Origin: an uncultured Candidatus Altimarinota bacterium
GTDB taxonomy: Bacteria; Patescibacteriota; Gracilibacteria; BD1-5; UBA6164
Direction of reading: 5' to 3'
Assembly: GCA_938015605.1 (NCBI GenBank)
Contig: CALLPO010000139.1
Coordinates: 1 to 5,672 of the forward strand
DNA: 5,672 nucleotides
A model generated the notes under the pieces. It worked only from the letters and a program-made list of their open reading frames with translations. It did no database searches and was not told the origin of the DNA. How positions within the stretch are numbered: the stretch's first letter is position 1; each line of letters starts with the position of its first letter. This document shows positions 1 to 5,012 of the stretch, in pieces. Both the position numbers and the translations under genes were made by a program.

Positions 1-317
1 TTACTCCAGTCCTCATCAACTACATCTATATAGTTTATTATATTTAATACTAATCTTTCTTTGGATCTGATATCTCATTTTTTTATTCTTTTAATAGGAG
101 TGGATTTTAATTCTACTCATGCTTCTGGAAAGTCAGCTTGGCTTATGTTATCAAGTTCTTTTCAAAAATAATAAACCTCTAGCAGTTTTCATAATCATCA
201 TTTAATATAATCTACATTTTTTATTTCATTTGGTAAAAAACTTGAATAAGTTTTTCAAATTAATAATTTTGCAAACTGCTCAATTGATTCTGGAGATGTT
301 TTATCATAAGTAGACAT
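1..317 (-). CDS. MutH/Sau3AI-family type II restriction endonuclease, N-terminal part (3' end cut by window edge)
   Basis: Read with TGA as glycine, the frame gives 105 N-terminal residues and runs off the left edge, with two bases of the next codon left over. Two MutH/Sau3AI motifs are clear: KGGLGKLLE (residues 39-47) and DFPEAGVELK (62-71). These supply E47, D62, E69 and K71, matching in order and near-identical spacing the E56, D70, E77 and K79 metal-binding residues of E. coli MutH. After them comes KERLVLNIINY (86-96), also typical of the Sau3AI branch. Known members cleave DNA at GATC, either as restriction enzymes or as the mismatch-repair nick maker; restriction is the likelier role because the sequence is closest to the Sau3AI type. 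All seven glycines seen are TGA, including G40, G41, G43 and G67 inside the two motifs. Start ATG at 315-317 lies about 26 bases after the predicted transcription start and has no Shine-Dalgarno. A partner methyltransferase would have to lie left of the window. Confidence 0.88.
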
Positions 318-349
318 AAGTATTTTAGTTTAAAACATTGTAGAAATTA

Positions 350-377
350 ATAATATGCCATTTATATTCTATGTAAA
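350..377 (-). promoter_or_regulatory. Sigma-70-type promoter of the endonuclease gene
   Basis: On the minus strand TTTACA (372-377) is followed by a 16-base spacer and TATTAT (350-355), each one mismatch from the -35 and -10 consensus. Predicted transcription start is near 343, giving a short A/T-rich leader before the ATG at 317. In AT-rich DNA chance matches are common, but position and spacing fit. Confidence 0.55.
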
Positions 378-421
378 ACTTTTTTTAGATGTATATTAAC
401 TTCTAATTTCCCCACAAACAA

Positions 422-451
422 AAAACACACTCTAATCAAAAAGTGTGTTTT
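422..451 (-). terminator. Bidirectional intrinsic terminator hairpin
   Basis: A perfect 10-bp stem (422-431 with 442-451, AAAACACACT/AGTGTGTTTT) surrounds a 10-base loop. On the minus strand the stem runs into six T; on the plus strand ATTTTTTC follows. It lies 15 bases after the stop of the minus-strand remnant at 467-571, so it probably ended that gene's transcript. In the plus direction no gene precedes it. Confidence 0.75.
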
Positions 452-466
452 ATTTTTTCATTCTTA

Positions 467-571
467 TTACCCTCTTGGTGGAGGCCCTCTTCTCTCACTC
501 TCACTTGCATCACATTCAACTCCTCCTTCTTCTGAAACACACCCATATTCTCAAGTGTAACATGCAAGAAA
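467..571 (-). pseudogene. Coding-like C-terminal remnant, Cys- and Pro-containing, no start codon
   Basis: With TGA as glycine, 34 sense codons end in TAA (467-469). The peptide contains CYTGEYGC, then EEGGVECD, and ends RGPPPRG. Third codon positions are mostly A or T, unlike the two other minus frames, and the stop is followed directly by a terminator; both argue for real coding descent. There is no ATG, GTG or TTG in frame: an in-frame TAA lies at 572-574, and the frame upstream (reading HYHIAAVGSN just before the TAA) reaches another TAA without a start. A neighbouring frame upstream (about 585-630) encodes a hydrophobic stretch, IKFTILIISLPY, that looks like a signal peptide beginning with ATA. 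The simplest reading is a decayed gene for a small secreted Cys-rich protein. An unusual start or a sequencing error is possible. Family not recognised. Confidence 0.35.
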
Positions 572-680
572 TTAATTAGAACCTACTGCTGCTATATGGT
601 AGTGAGATAATGAGTATTGTAAATTTTATGTAAGTATCTCTTTTTATGTCACACTTTTTTGTTTATTTTGTTATAGTAAG

Positions 681-700
681 TACACTCTATAATAAGTGTA
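681..700 (+). promoter_or_regulatory. Promoter -10 of the secreted-protein gene within an inverted repeat
   Basis: A consensus TATAAT (688-693) lies 29 bases before the ATG at 722. It is flanked by TACACT (681-686) and AGTGTA (695-700), a perfect 6-bp dyad with an 8-base centre. No good -35 is at normal distance: TTGTTA (668-673) leaves only 14 bases. A dyad around the -10 is typical of an operator, which is inference. Confidence 0.5.
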
Positions 701-721
701 ATTATTATTTAATATGACATT

Positions 722-1201
722 ATGAAAAAAATAATTTTCAGTCTACTCATTCTTGTAGTAAGTATATCAACTGCTAGAGCTAGCTTTATGTTTCAAGAAA
801 TTGATCCAATTTGCAGTATATCATGAACAACTCATACATATTTTCCTTGAGAGGTAAGTGATACCAGCTCTTGGAATATACCAAAAGCATATGATTGAGA
901 ATGTGATAAAACACCTGAGTTATCTCAAAAGAAAAAAGAAATGGTATACAATGTAATGCTAAAATTCTTTAAGAAACAAGACTATATATGACCAGTATAT
1001 TGAGAAAATGCTTGATATGGTTGAAATGATACTCTCAATCCAGAAGGACAAAAATTTATAAAAGATAAATTCTTCCCTGCAGTCATAGATTTTATAGAAA
1101 AAGAGAGAGCAAAAACTACTCCTAATTTAAGAAATATTGCTCTAGTAAATACCATGGTAAAAACTATAGGTTATGATTATTTTCTTACAAAAGCACAATA
1201 A
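722..1201 (+). CDS. Small secreted protein of unknown function
   Basis: A 159-residue protein in code 25, with TGA glycines at 36, 43, 59, 90, 94, 98 and 101. Residues 1-20 form a classic Sec signal peptide: MKK, a hydrophobic core IIFSLLILVVSIS, then ARA as the signal peptidase I site, leaving a mature protein of about 139 residues that begins SFMFQ. There is no lipobox. The mature part has two cysteines (C31 and C61), which could form one disulfide once exported. It has a glycine-rich stretch at 94-109 (GENAGYGGNDTLNPEG) and a helical, charged C-terminal half with FIEKERAKTTPNLRN near 124-138. The start is the first ATG after a consensus -10; the leader AATATGACATT has no Shine-Dalgarno. 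It faces the lipoprotein gene across a shared terminator. I do not recognise the family. Seven of ten glycines are TGA, so it looks broken under the standard code. Confidence 0.85.
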
Positions 1202-1211
1202 TTCTCAAAAT

Positions 1212-1239
1212 AAAAAGCACACGTATACGTGTGCTTTTT
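1212..1239. terminator. Perfect bidirectional terminator between two converging genes
   Basis: The 28 bases from 1212 to 1239 are a perfect inverted repeat (AAAAAGCACACGTA and its complement), with T-runs on both strands. It begins 10 bases after the stop of the plus-strand secreted-protein gene and lies about 73 bases beyond the stop of the minus-strand lipoprotein gene, so it can stop transcription from both sides. It contains two of the very few CpG dinucleotides in the window. Confidence 0.9.
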
Positions 1240-1312
1240 TATCTGTATTAAATGGTAAATGTATTACTAGATTTTATTATGTTTATCCATTTCTTTCTTC
1301 CACTGTTCAATA

Positions 1313-1882
1313 TTAACTATCTGCTCCACACTGCATCATATCAGACATATTTTCTGCTTTCTCAATACAAGGAAGCATTTTCTCAAATTCATCAATTCAT
1401 CCTTTTATTTCTACCAAAGTTTCTTCCCTAATTTCATTACTCCATTCAAAGTCATCATCATCTTCTTCATCTACAAACATTTCACTTAATCATAACTTTT
1501 CAGCTAACTCTTTTGTTTGTTCATTACATTTTACTGCATCACTTTTACTCTTTGCTCCTTTTAGACATTCTTGACTTGCCTTCAAAATTTCTAAAAGTTT
1601 TGGCATTTGTACTTTTGATTTTTCTAACTGAGTTTGGATAGTCTCTGAACTATTTATAGAATCTAACATAGCAGCTTTAGCTTCTTCCTCAGTCATATCT
1701 CATGATTCTAATTTTTGAGAAATATCTTCAACATCATCCTTCATTTCTTCTTTTATTTGTTTTTGTATAGCTTCTTCTGATTGTGTAATAACTGGTGTAT
1801 CTTCTACAACTTCTTTTTTACCACAAGATGATATACTCATAAGTAATGCTATACTCACGAAAATTAATAATAATTTTTTCAT
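1313..1882 (-). CDS. Small lipoprotein with two Cys-x11/12-Cys pairs, function unknown
   Basis: Code 25 joins what would otherwise look like separate short frames into one 189-residue protein; TGA glycines are G61, G131 and G162. Residues 1-20 are a lipoprotein signal: MKK, hydrophobic core, lipobox ISSC with C20 as the lipidated cysteine, followed by GKKEVVED. The mature part is strongly charged and predicted mostly helical. It holds two cysteine pairs, C107-x11-C119 (CLKGAKSKSDAVKC) and C172-x12-C185 (CIEKAENMSDMMQC), each likely at the ends of a helical hairpin and able to form a disulfide outside the membrane. Between them lies an acidic run (DEEDDDDFEW, 138-147). ATG at 1880-1882 starts the signal peptide; no Shine-Dalgarno. 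Family not recognised. The reading frame stops at 1313-1315, but the +1 frame continues plausibly for 16 codons (see findings). Confidence 0.87.
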
Positions 1883-1976
1883 AATATAATAATTTAAAAT
1901 ATAAAGTTGAACTCTCTCAGTACTTTATCAAATCTATCCACTTACTCACACAAAGTTATAATCAATAATTATACAT

Positions 1977-1988
1977 TACAACATTGTA
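1977..1988. promoter_or_regulatory. Short inverted repeat at the predicted lipoprotein transcription start
   Basis: TACAACATTGTA has two 5-bp arms around a 2-base centre. It sits directly after the -10 of the lipoprotein promoter, where a repressor would block initiation. Function as an operator is inference from placement only. Confidence 0.3.
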
Positions 1989-1994
1989 CCTATC

Positions 1995-2021
1995 ATTATA
2001 TCCTTTAATATTTATTGTCAA
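1995..2021 (-). promoter_or_regulatory. Consensus promoter of the lipoprotein gene, short spacer
   Basis: On the minus strand a perfect TTGACA (2016-2021) and a perfect TATAAT (1995-2000) are 15 bases apart, two less than the optimum of 17. Transcription would start near 1988, leaving about 105 bases of leader before the ATG at 1882. I see no gene in that leader; the only ATG-initiated frames in it are a few codons long. Confidence 0.65.
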
Positions 2022-2038
2022 AGCTATGTTAGTGAGTT

Positions 2039-2656
2039 TTATACCTTAATACCTAATTTCTTTAAATCTTTTTGAAAATTTTCCATATCTGTAAACAAAA
2101 ATGCTTTTATCCCTTCCCCATTAGCAACATCAACATTGCATTGTAAGTCATCAAAAAACACAATTTCTTCTTTCCCAATTCACTCATCAAGCAGAGTCTT
2201 TTTTATATGATACCAAAACTCAGGTAAGCACTTTCTTACTCACACATAGCATGATATAAAATATCAATCCATAATATTTTTAAAATTAAGTCACTCTAGC
2301 AAAAACTGTGCTCTATTTTCTTCTTGATCTGTTCACAGGTAACATTTAATTCATAGTGCTTGAATTTTTGGAATGAGTGAAACAAGATTTGTATCAAGAT
2401 ACTGTTTTTCAAACATAAACTGCTGCTTGAAGTATTCTTCTACTCATTGTTCCCATCAAATTCTTTCCAAATAAGGAACAATTAATTCTACTGCTTCCCC
2501 TTTTCACTCTGCACATAAAGTATTATCATCACCATAATATTCATTCATTATTTTTACTGCATTTTTATATCCTCTATTTTGAAGCTCCTGAGTAAAATAA
2601 TGAGGTACTTGAATAAGCACTTCATCAACATCAAAAATTATCGCTTTTATTATCAT
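2039..2656 (-). CDS. HAD-superfamily hydrolase (haloacid dehalogenase-like phosphatase, subfamily I)
   Basis: A 205-residue protein in code 25 with the four HAD motifs in order. Motif I is FDVDEVL (8-14) with nucleophile D9 and acid/base D11. Motif II is YLGTDQ with T109. Motif III lysine is K142 in VRKCLPEFW. Motif IV is VFFDDLQCNVDVANGEGIKAF with D169 and D170. Residues 15-95 form the helical C1 cap expected for subfamily I. Such enzymes remove phosphate from small metabolites using Mg2+ in the cytoplasm; the substrate cannot be told. Motif I is unusual: the position after D11, normally glycine, is E12 (a GAA codon). Nine of sixteen glycines are TGA, at 51, 67, 71, 102, 108, 122, 131, 139 and 159, with G102 and G108 flanking motif II where family members have glycine or small residues. 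ATG at 2654-2656 is the first after the promoter. It is transcribed alone. Confidence 0.9.
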
Positions 2657-2687
2657 TAGCTACAGTTGGTAGTTTATATTTATTTTC

Positions 2688-2696
2688 ATTATATCA
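2688..2696 (-). promoter_or_regulatory. Extended -10 promoter of the HAD hydrolase gene
   Basis: TGATATAAT on the minus strand is an extended -10 (TGnTATAAT). It lies immediately after the terminator of the tRNA operon, so the -35 position falls in the terminator stem and shows no consensus. Transcription would start near 2681, about 25 bases before the ATG at 2656. Confidence 0.55.
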
Positions 2697-2698
2697 AA

Positions 2699-2723
2699 AA
2701 ACACACCAAATACTAGTGTGTTT
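2699..2723 (-). terminator. Terminator after tRNA-Trp, end of the translation operon
   Basis: An 8-bp stem (AAACACAC 2699-2706 with GTGTGTTT 2716-2723) has a 9-base loop. On the minus strand it runs into six T just 15 bases after the tRNA 3' end. It is also T-rich on the plus side (AATTTTTTT). Confidence 0.8.
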
Positions 2724-2738
2724 AATTTTTTTCTTAAA

Positions 2739-2813
2739 TGGCAGTCCCACTAGGAATCGAACCTAGAGTACGGGATTTGGAATCCCGGGTTTTAACCGTT
2801 AAACTATGGAACT
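2739..2813 (-). tRNA. tRNA-Trp (anticodon CCA)
   Basis: The 75-base minus-strand sequence folds into a full cloverleaf. The 7-bp acceptor stem (AGTTCCA/TGGGACT) has one G-U pair. The D stem is GTTT/AAAC, and the anticodon stem CGGGA/TCCCG closes loop TTCCAAA. The variable region has 4 bases, and the T arm is CTAGG-TTCGATT-CCTAG. Discriminator G is followed by an encoded CCA (2739-2741). The anticodon is CCA at 2778-2780, which reads only UGG. This fits an organism where UGA is not tryptophan; in TGA=Trp codes a UCA tRNA-Trp is expected instead. It lies 30 bases after the tsf stop with no room for a promoter, so it is probably cut from the tsf transcript. Confidence 0.96.
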
Positions 2814-2816
2814 AAA

Positions 2817-2837
2817 TTTCTCTCTTAAAGAGAGAAA
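2817..2837 (-). other. Hairpin between tsf stop and tRNA-Trp, likely processing signal
   Basis: An 8-bp perfect stem (TTTCTCTC/GAGAGAAA) with a 5-base loop fills most of the gap between tsf and the tRNA, ending three bases before the mature tRNA 5' end. It lacks a long U tract, so a strong terminator is unlikely. It may protect the tsf 3' end after RNase P cleavage; that role is inference. Confidence 0.5.
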
Positions 2838-2843
2838 TGTTTC

Positions 2844-3629
2844 TTATATACTGTATCTTTTGAAAGATGTAATTGAATCTTCACCTATAAAATCTTTAAC
2901 TTTTTTAGAAGGGTCAATCACAAATGATTGTTCTAGTAAAGAAATTTCAGATTTGAATTTTCCCATTTTACCTTCAATAATTTTAAGTAAAACATTTTCT
3001 GGTTTATTACCCATTTTTTCATCATTTTTCATAATTTCTAGTTGAAGAGTTTTTTCTTTTTCAACAACTTCTTCAGAAATTTCATCTGATGATAAATATT
3101 CAGGATTAGCAGCAGTAACATGCATAGCAACTTGCTTAGCTGCTTCACTATCAGTTCCTTCTTTAGCAACAATAAGAGCTGCTAATTTACCATTTGAATG
3201 AACATATCCAGCAGCAACACCACCTTCAACAATACTATATTCTTGAATTTGTAAATTTTCACCTAATTCTAAAGCATAGTCTCCATTAATAAGTTCTTGA
3301 GCAGCTTCTTTAGAATCAGCTCAATTTTTCTTAAGATAGTCCATAATGTCAGACATCATAGATTTAAATTTATCTGAAATAGCTAGAAAATCAGTTTCAC
3401 AACTAATTGATAGAACAAAAGCTTTACCACCATCTGTATCAATTTTGATTGCTCCCTCTAAAGTTTCTCTATCAGCTTTTTTAGCAGCTTTAGCTAAACC
3501 TTTTTTTCTAAGCTCATCAATAGCTTTATCCATATCTCCATCAGTTTCAACAAGTGCTTTTTTACACTCCATCATCCCAATACCAGTTCTTTCTCTAAGT
3601 TCTTTAACTTGAGCAGCTGTAATTGCCAT
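2844..3629 (-). CDS. tsf: Translation elongation factor Ts
   Basis: A 261-residue protein with one TGA glycine at G103. EF-Ts releases GDP from EF-Tu so that it can bind GTP and aminoacyl-tRNA again. The N-terminal UBA-like domain is textbook: VKELRERTGIGMMECKKAL (8-26), the stretch that contacts EF-Tu. The core signature SCETDFLA (residues 75-82) matches the usual NCETDFVA that inserts into EF-Tu, and MHVTAANPEYL corresponds to the family's MHIAAxxPxYL. The length is close to the E. coli form (283) and well above the short Thermus type. ATG at 3627-3629 gives the canonical start MAITAAQVK; the leader AATTATAAAAAT has no Shine-Dalgarno. It starts 15 bases after the membrane-protein gene and is followed by tRNA-Trp. 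Under the standard code the gene appears as two pieces broken at 3321-3323, which is the TGA and not a frameshift. Confidence 0.97.
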
Positions 3630-3644
3630 ATTTTTATAATTATT

Positions 3645-3971
3645 TTATAATTTTTCTTTTACTTTTTTTTCCATTTCATCTATATAATCTATTTCTACTT
3701 TTTCACCATTATATGTTTTATATCATAAGAATGCTGAAATTCAAATATATACTACAAAAAGAATTCCTGACATAAGCCATCATAATATCAGATTAGCAAT
3801 CAGATATACTCAAAGCAATATCATTCAATACTTTATGTTCTTTTTTAGAGTGTCTGTTTTTTTATTTTCAGCAAAAAACATAACTATTGCTCCAAAAGGG
3901 ACATAACACATTGCATTCTTAAAGTTTTCAGAATTTGTCTTTGTTGATTCTTCTTTTTTTGTAGTTGTCAT
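3645..3971 (-). CDS. Small three-helix membrane protein, DUF4870/Tic20-like, between rpsB and tsf
   Basis: A 108-residue protein that is only visible with TGA as glycine (G49, G54, G64, G77 and G83). After a polar Thr/Lys-rich N-terminus of about 18 residues come three hydrophobic segments: about 20-36 (AMCYVPFGAIVMFFAEN), 47-63 and 66-84. It ends with a soluble tail, YKTYNGEKVEIDYIDEMEKK. The opening NAMCYVPF and the closing YxxYNGExxEI resemble DUF4870/Tic20-like membrane proteins, whose function in bacteria is not established. This assignment is from motif memory and moderate. ATG at 3969-3971 follows the rpsB terminator by about 13 bases and no clear promoter is visible, so it is probably made by read-through of that terminator. 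It is 15 bases upstream of tsf, so the two are very likely co-transcribed. Its high TGA use (5 of 8 glycines) differs sharply from flanking rpsB and tsf. Confidence 0.85.
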
Positions 3972-3984
3972 AAATCTAATAGAT

Positions 3985-4028
3985 AAAAATTAAATTATCA
4001 CTATCAGTATAGAGATAATTTAATTTTT
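3985..4028 (-). terminator. A/T-only terminator-like hairpin after rpsB
   Basis: A 15-bp perfect stem (3985-3999 with 4014-4028) is capped by an inner 4-bp stem CTAT/ATAG with loop CAGT. On the minus strand it starts 7 bases after the rpsB stop, and the descending arm ends in TTTTT. Pairing is almost all A-T, so it is probably a leaky terminator or a 3'-end stabiliser, allowing some transcription into the membrane-protein and tsf genes. Confidence 0.65.
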
Positions 4029-4035
4029 TAAAATT

Positions 4036-4908
4036 TTATTTTTCTTCTTTTTTAGCTTCAGTTTTTTTAGCAGGTGCTTTTTTTTCTACTTTAGCTTCAG
4101 TTTTTTCTTCTACTTTTTTATCTTCTTTCTTTACTACAGCTTTTTCTTCTTTTTTAGCAGCTGGTTTAGCAGCAGCTTTTGCTAGAGGTTTTTTGTGTTC
4201 CATTTTTTTGAAACCACCACCTTTAACAGGAGCTCCTGATGATTTAACTACCCCCTTTAGTTCTGCTGCAATATATTCAATTGATTTAATTGAATTAGTA
4301 TTAGCAGGAATTAAGTTTGTAACTAAGTCTGGATCAGTATTAGTATTAGCTAAAGCATAACAAGGAAGATTTAAAGATTTAGCTTCTTTTACTGCTTGAA
4401 GTTCGTATCCTCCATCAACAACAAAAACTATATCTGGTAATCTTTTCATTTCTTTAACCCCTTTAAAAGCTCTATCAAGTTTTTCTAATTCTAGAAGTTT
4501 GTATGCTTTTTCTTTTTTTGTAAGCATATCAAGAGAACCATTAGAAGATTCTTTTAATAATTGAAGGTATGTAGCAATTCTTTTTTTAATTGTTTTAAAA
4601 TTAGTAAGAAGTCCTGGTACCCATTTTTCATTAACAAAATAGTTATTTGTTTCAACAGCAAGTGTAGAGAATGCATCTCTAGCTTGAAGTTTAGTAGAAA
4701 CAAATAATACTTTTTTCCCTTGTTTAGCTAATTCAGATAATTCAGCTTTCACTGCAGTAATTTGAGAAGCTGTTTTAATAAGGTTGAATACATGAACACC
4801 ATTAGATGAACCGTAGATATATTCTTTCATTTTAGGATTCCAGTGGTTTGTTTTATTACCAATATGTAATAGGTTTTCAAACATAGAATTTAATTCTTTC
4901 TTATCCAT
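4036..4908 (-). CDS. rpsB: 30S ribosomal protein S2 with Lys/Ala/Glu-rich C-terminal extension
   Basis: A 290-residue S2, longer than the E. coli protein (241) because of a low-complexity tail. The core is unmistakable: LLHIGNKTNHWNPKMKEYIYG (13-33) corresponds to the family GxHFGHQTRxWNPKMKPYIxG. It is followed by NGVHVFNL, FVSTKLQARDAF, the WVPGLLTN signature, and LPDIVFVVDGG near the C-terminal end of the core. From about residue 230 it becomes GGGFKK and then a tail of K, A, E, P and V blocks ending KKAPAKKTEAKKEEK. The frame is open eight codons further upstream to a TTG at 4930-4932, but ATG at 4906-4908 puts the HxG motif at residues 15-17, exactly as in E. coli S2, so I choose it. There is no Shine-Dalgarno. 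None of its 14 glycines uses TGA. It follows rpsA on the same strand. S2 anchors S1 on the small subunit in model bacteria. Confidence 0.97.
   Translation of the reverse strand: MDKKELNSMFENLLHIGNKTNHWNPKMKEYIYGSSNGVHVFNLIKTASQITAVKAELSELAKQGKKVLFVSTKLQARDAFSTLAVETNNYFVNEKWVPGLLTNFKTIKKRIATYLQLLKESSNGSLDMLTKKEKAYKLLELEKLDRAFKGVKEMKRLPDIVFVVDGGYELQAVKEAKSLNLPCYALANTNTDPDLVTNLIPANTNSIKSIEYIAAELKGVVKSSGAPVKGGGFKKMEHKKPLAKAAAKPAAKKEEKAVVKKEDKKVEEKTEAKVEKKAPAKKTEAKKEEK
4039..4083. repeat. Direct repeat copy A: end of rpsB (pair with 5016-5060)
   Basis: These 45 bases encode the last residues of S2 and match 44 of 45 bases at the end of rpsA. The single difference changes Ala to Thr in KTE(A/T)KKEEK. 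The match stops at the stop codons, which differ (TAA here, TAG in rpsA). Confidence 0.85.
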
Positions 4909-4930
4909 TTGTATTTGATTATTATTAAGC

Positions 4931-4950
4931 AAAACAACAATTGTTGTTTT
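4931..4950. repeat. Perfect 20-base palindrome upstream of rpsB
   Basis: AAAACAACAATTGTTGTTTT is a perfect palindrome whose near edge is 22 bases before the rpsB ATG. It could be a protein-binding site, or a weak hairpin in the rpsB leader. It lacks the G/C stem and following U-run of a terminator. It overlaps the rejected TTG start. Confidence 0.6.
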
Positions 4951-4960
4951 TATAAGAAAT

Positions 4961-5003
4961 ATATCTGTGTCTTATTAAGAATAATAAGACTTCCCAGAGA
5001 TAT
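4961..5003 (-). promoter_or_regulatory. Structured hairpin in the rpsA-rpsB intergenic region, candidate leader element
   Basis: An 8-bp inner stem (GTCTTATT 4969-4976 with AATAAGAC 4983-4990, loop of 6) sits on a 6-bp outer stem (ATATCT 4961-4966 with AGATAT 4998-5003), separated by an asymmetric internal loop that reads CTGGGAA against AC on the minus-strand RNA. It begins 9 bases after the rpsA stop and has no U tract. In many bacteria the rpsB leader RNA binds S2 to repress its own synthesis; whether this is such a site is inference. Confidence 0.45.
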
Positions 5004-5012
5004 TTTATTGAA

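Noticed and set aside
452..620. Plus-strand open frame opposite the Cys/Pro-rich remnant (reads LPSWWRPSS...)
   Set aside because: It has no start codon, odd composition and no signal peptide. The minus frame has better codon bias and is followed by a terminator.
1490..1696. Separate 68-codon minus-strand gene downstream of a 60-codon one (1700-1882)
   Set aside because: The two are in the same frame and are joined by TGA, which is glycine here. Together with the downstream part they make one lipoprotein.
1883..2038. Small RNA or small gene in the long lipoprotein leader
   Set aside because: No frame longer than a few codons starts there and no strong terminator hairpin follows the promoter, so a leader is the simpler reading.
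2806..3045. Plus-strand 79-codon frame
   Set aside because: It is antisense to tsf, overlaps the tRNA, and matches no family.
2844..3125. Separate small gene at the end of tsf, implying a split or frameshifted EF-Ts
   Set aside because: It is in the same frame as the N-terminal part; the only break is one TGA at 3321-3323, read as glycine.
3346..3612. Plus-strand 88-codon frame
   Set aside because: It is a Ser/Leu-rich shadow antisense to the conserved N-terminal half of tsf.
4909..4932. Upstream TTG start for rpsB adding eight residues
   Set aside because: It lies at the edge of the palindrome, and the ATG at 4906-4908 aligns exactly with the E. coli S2 N-terminus.
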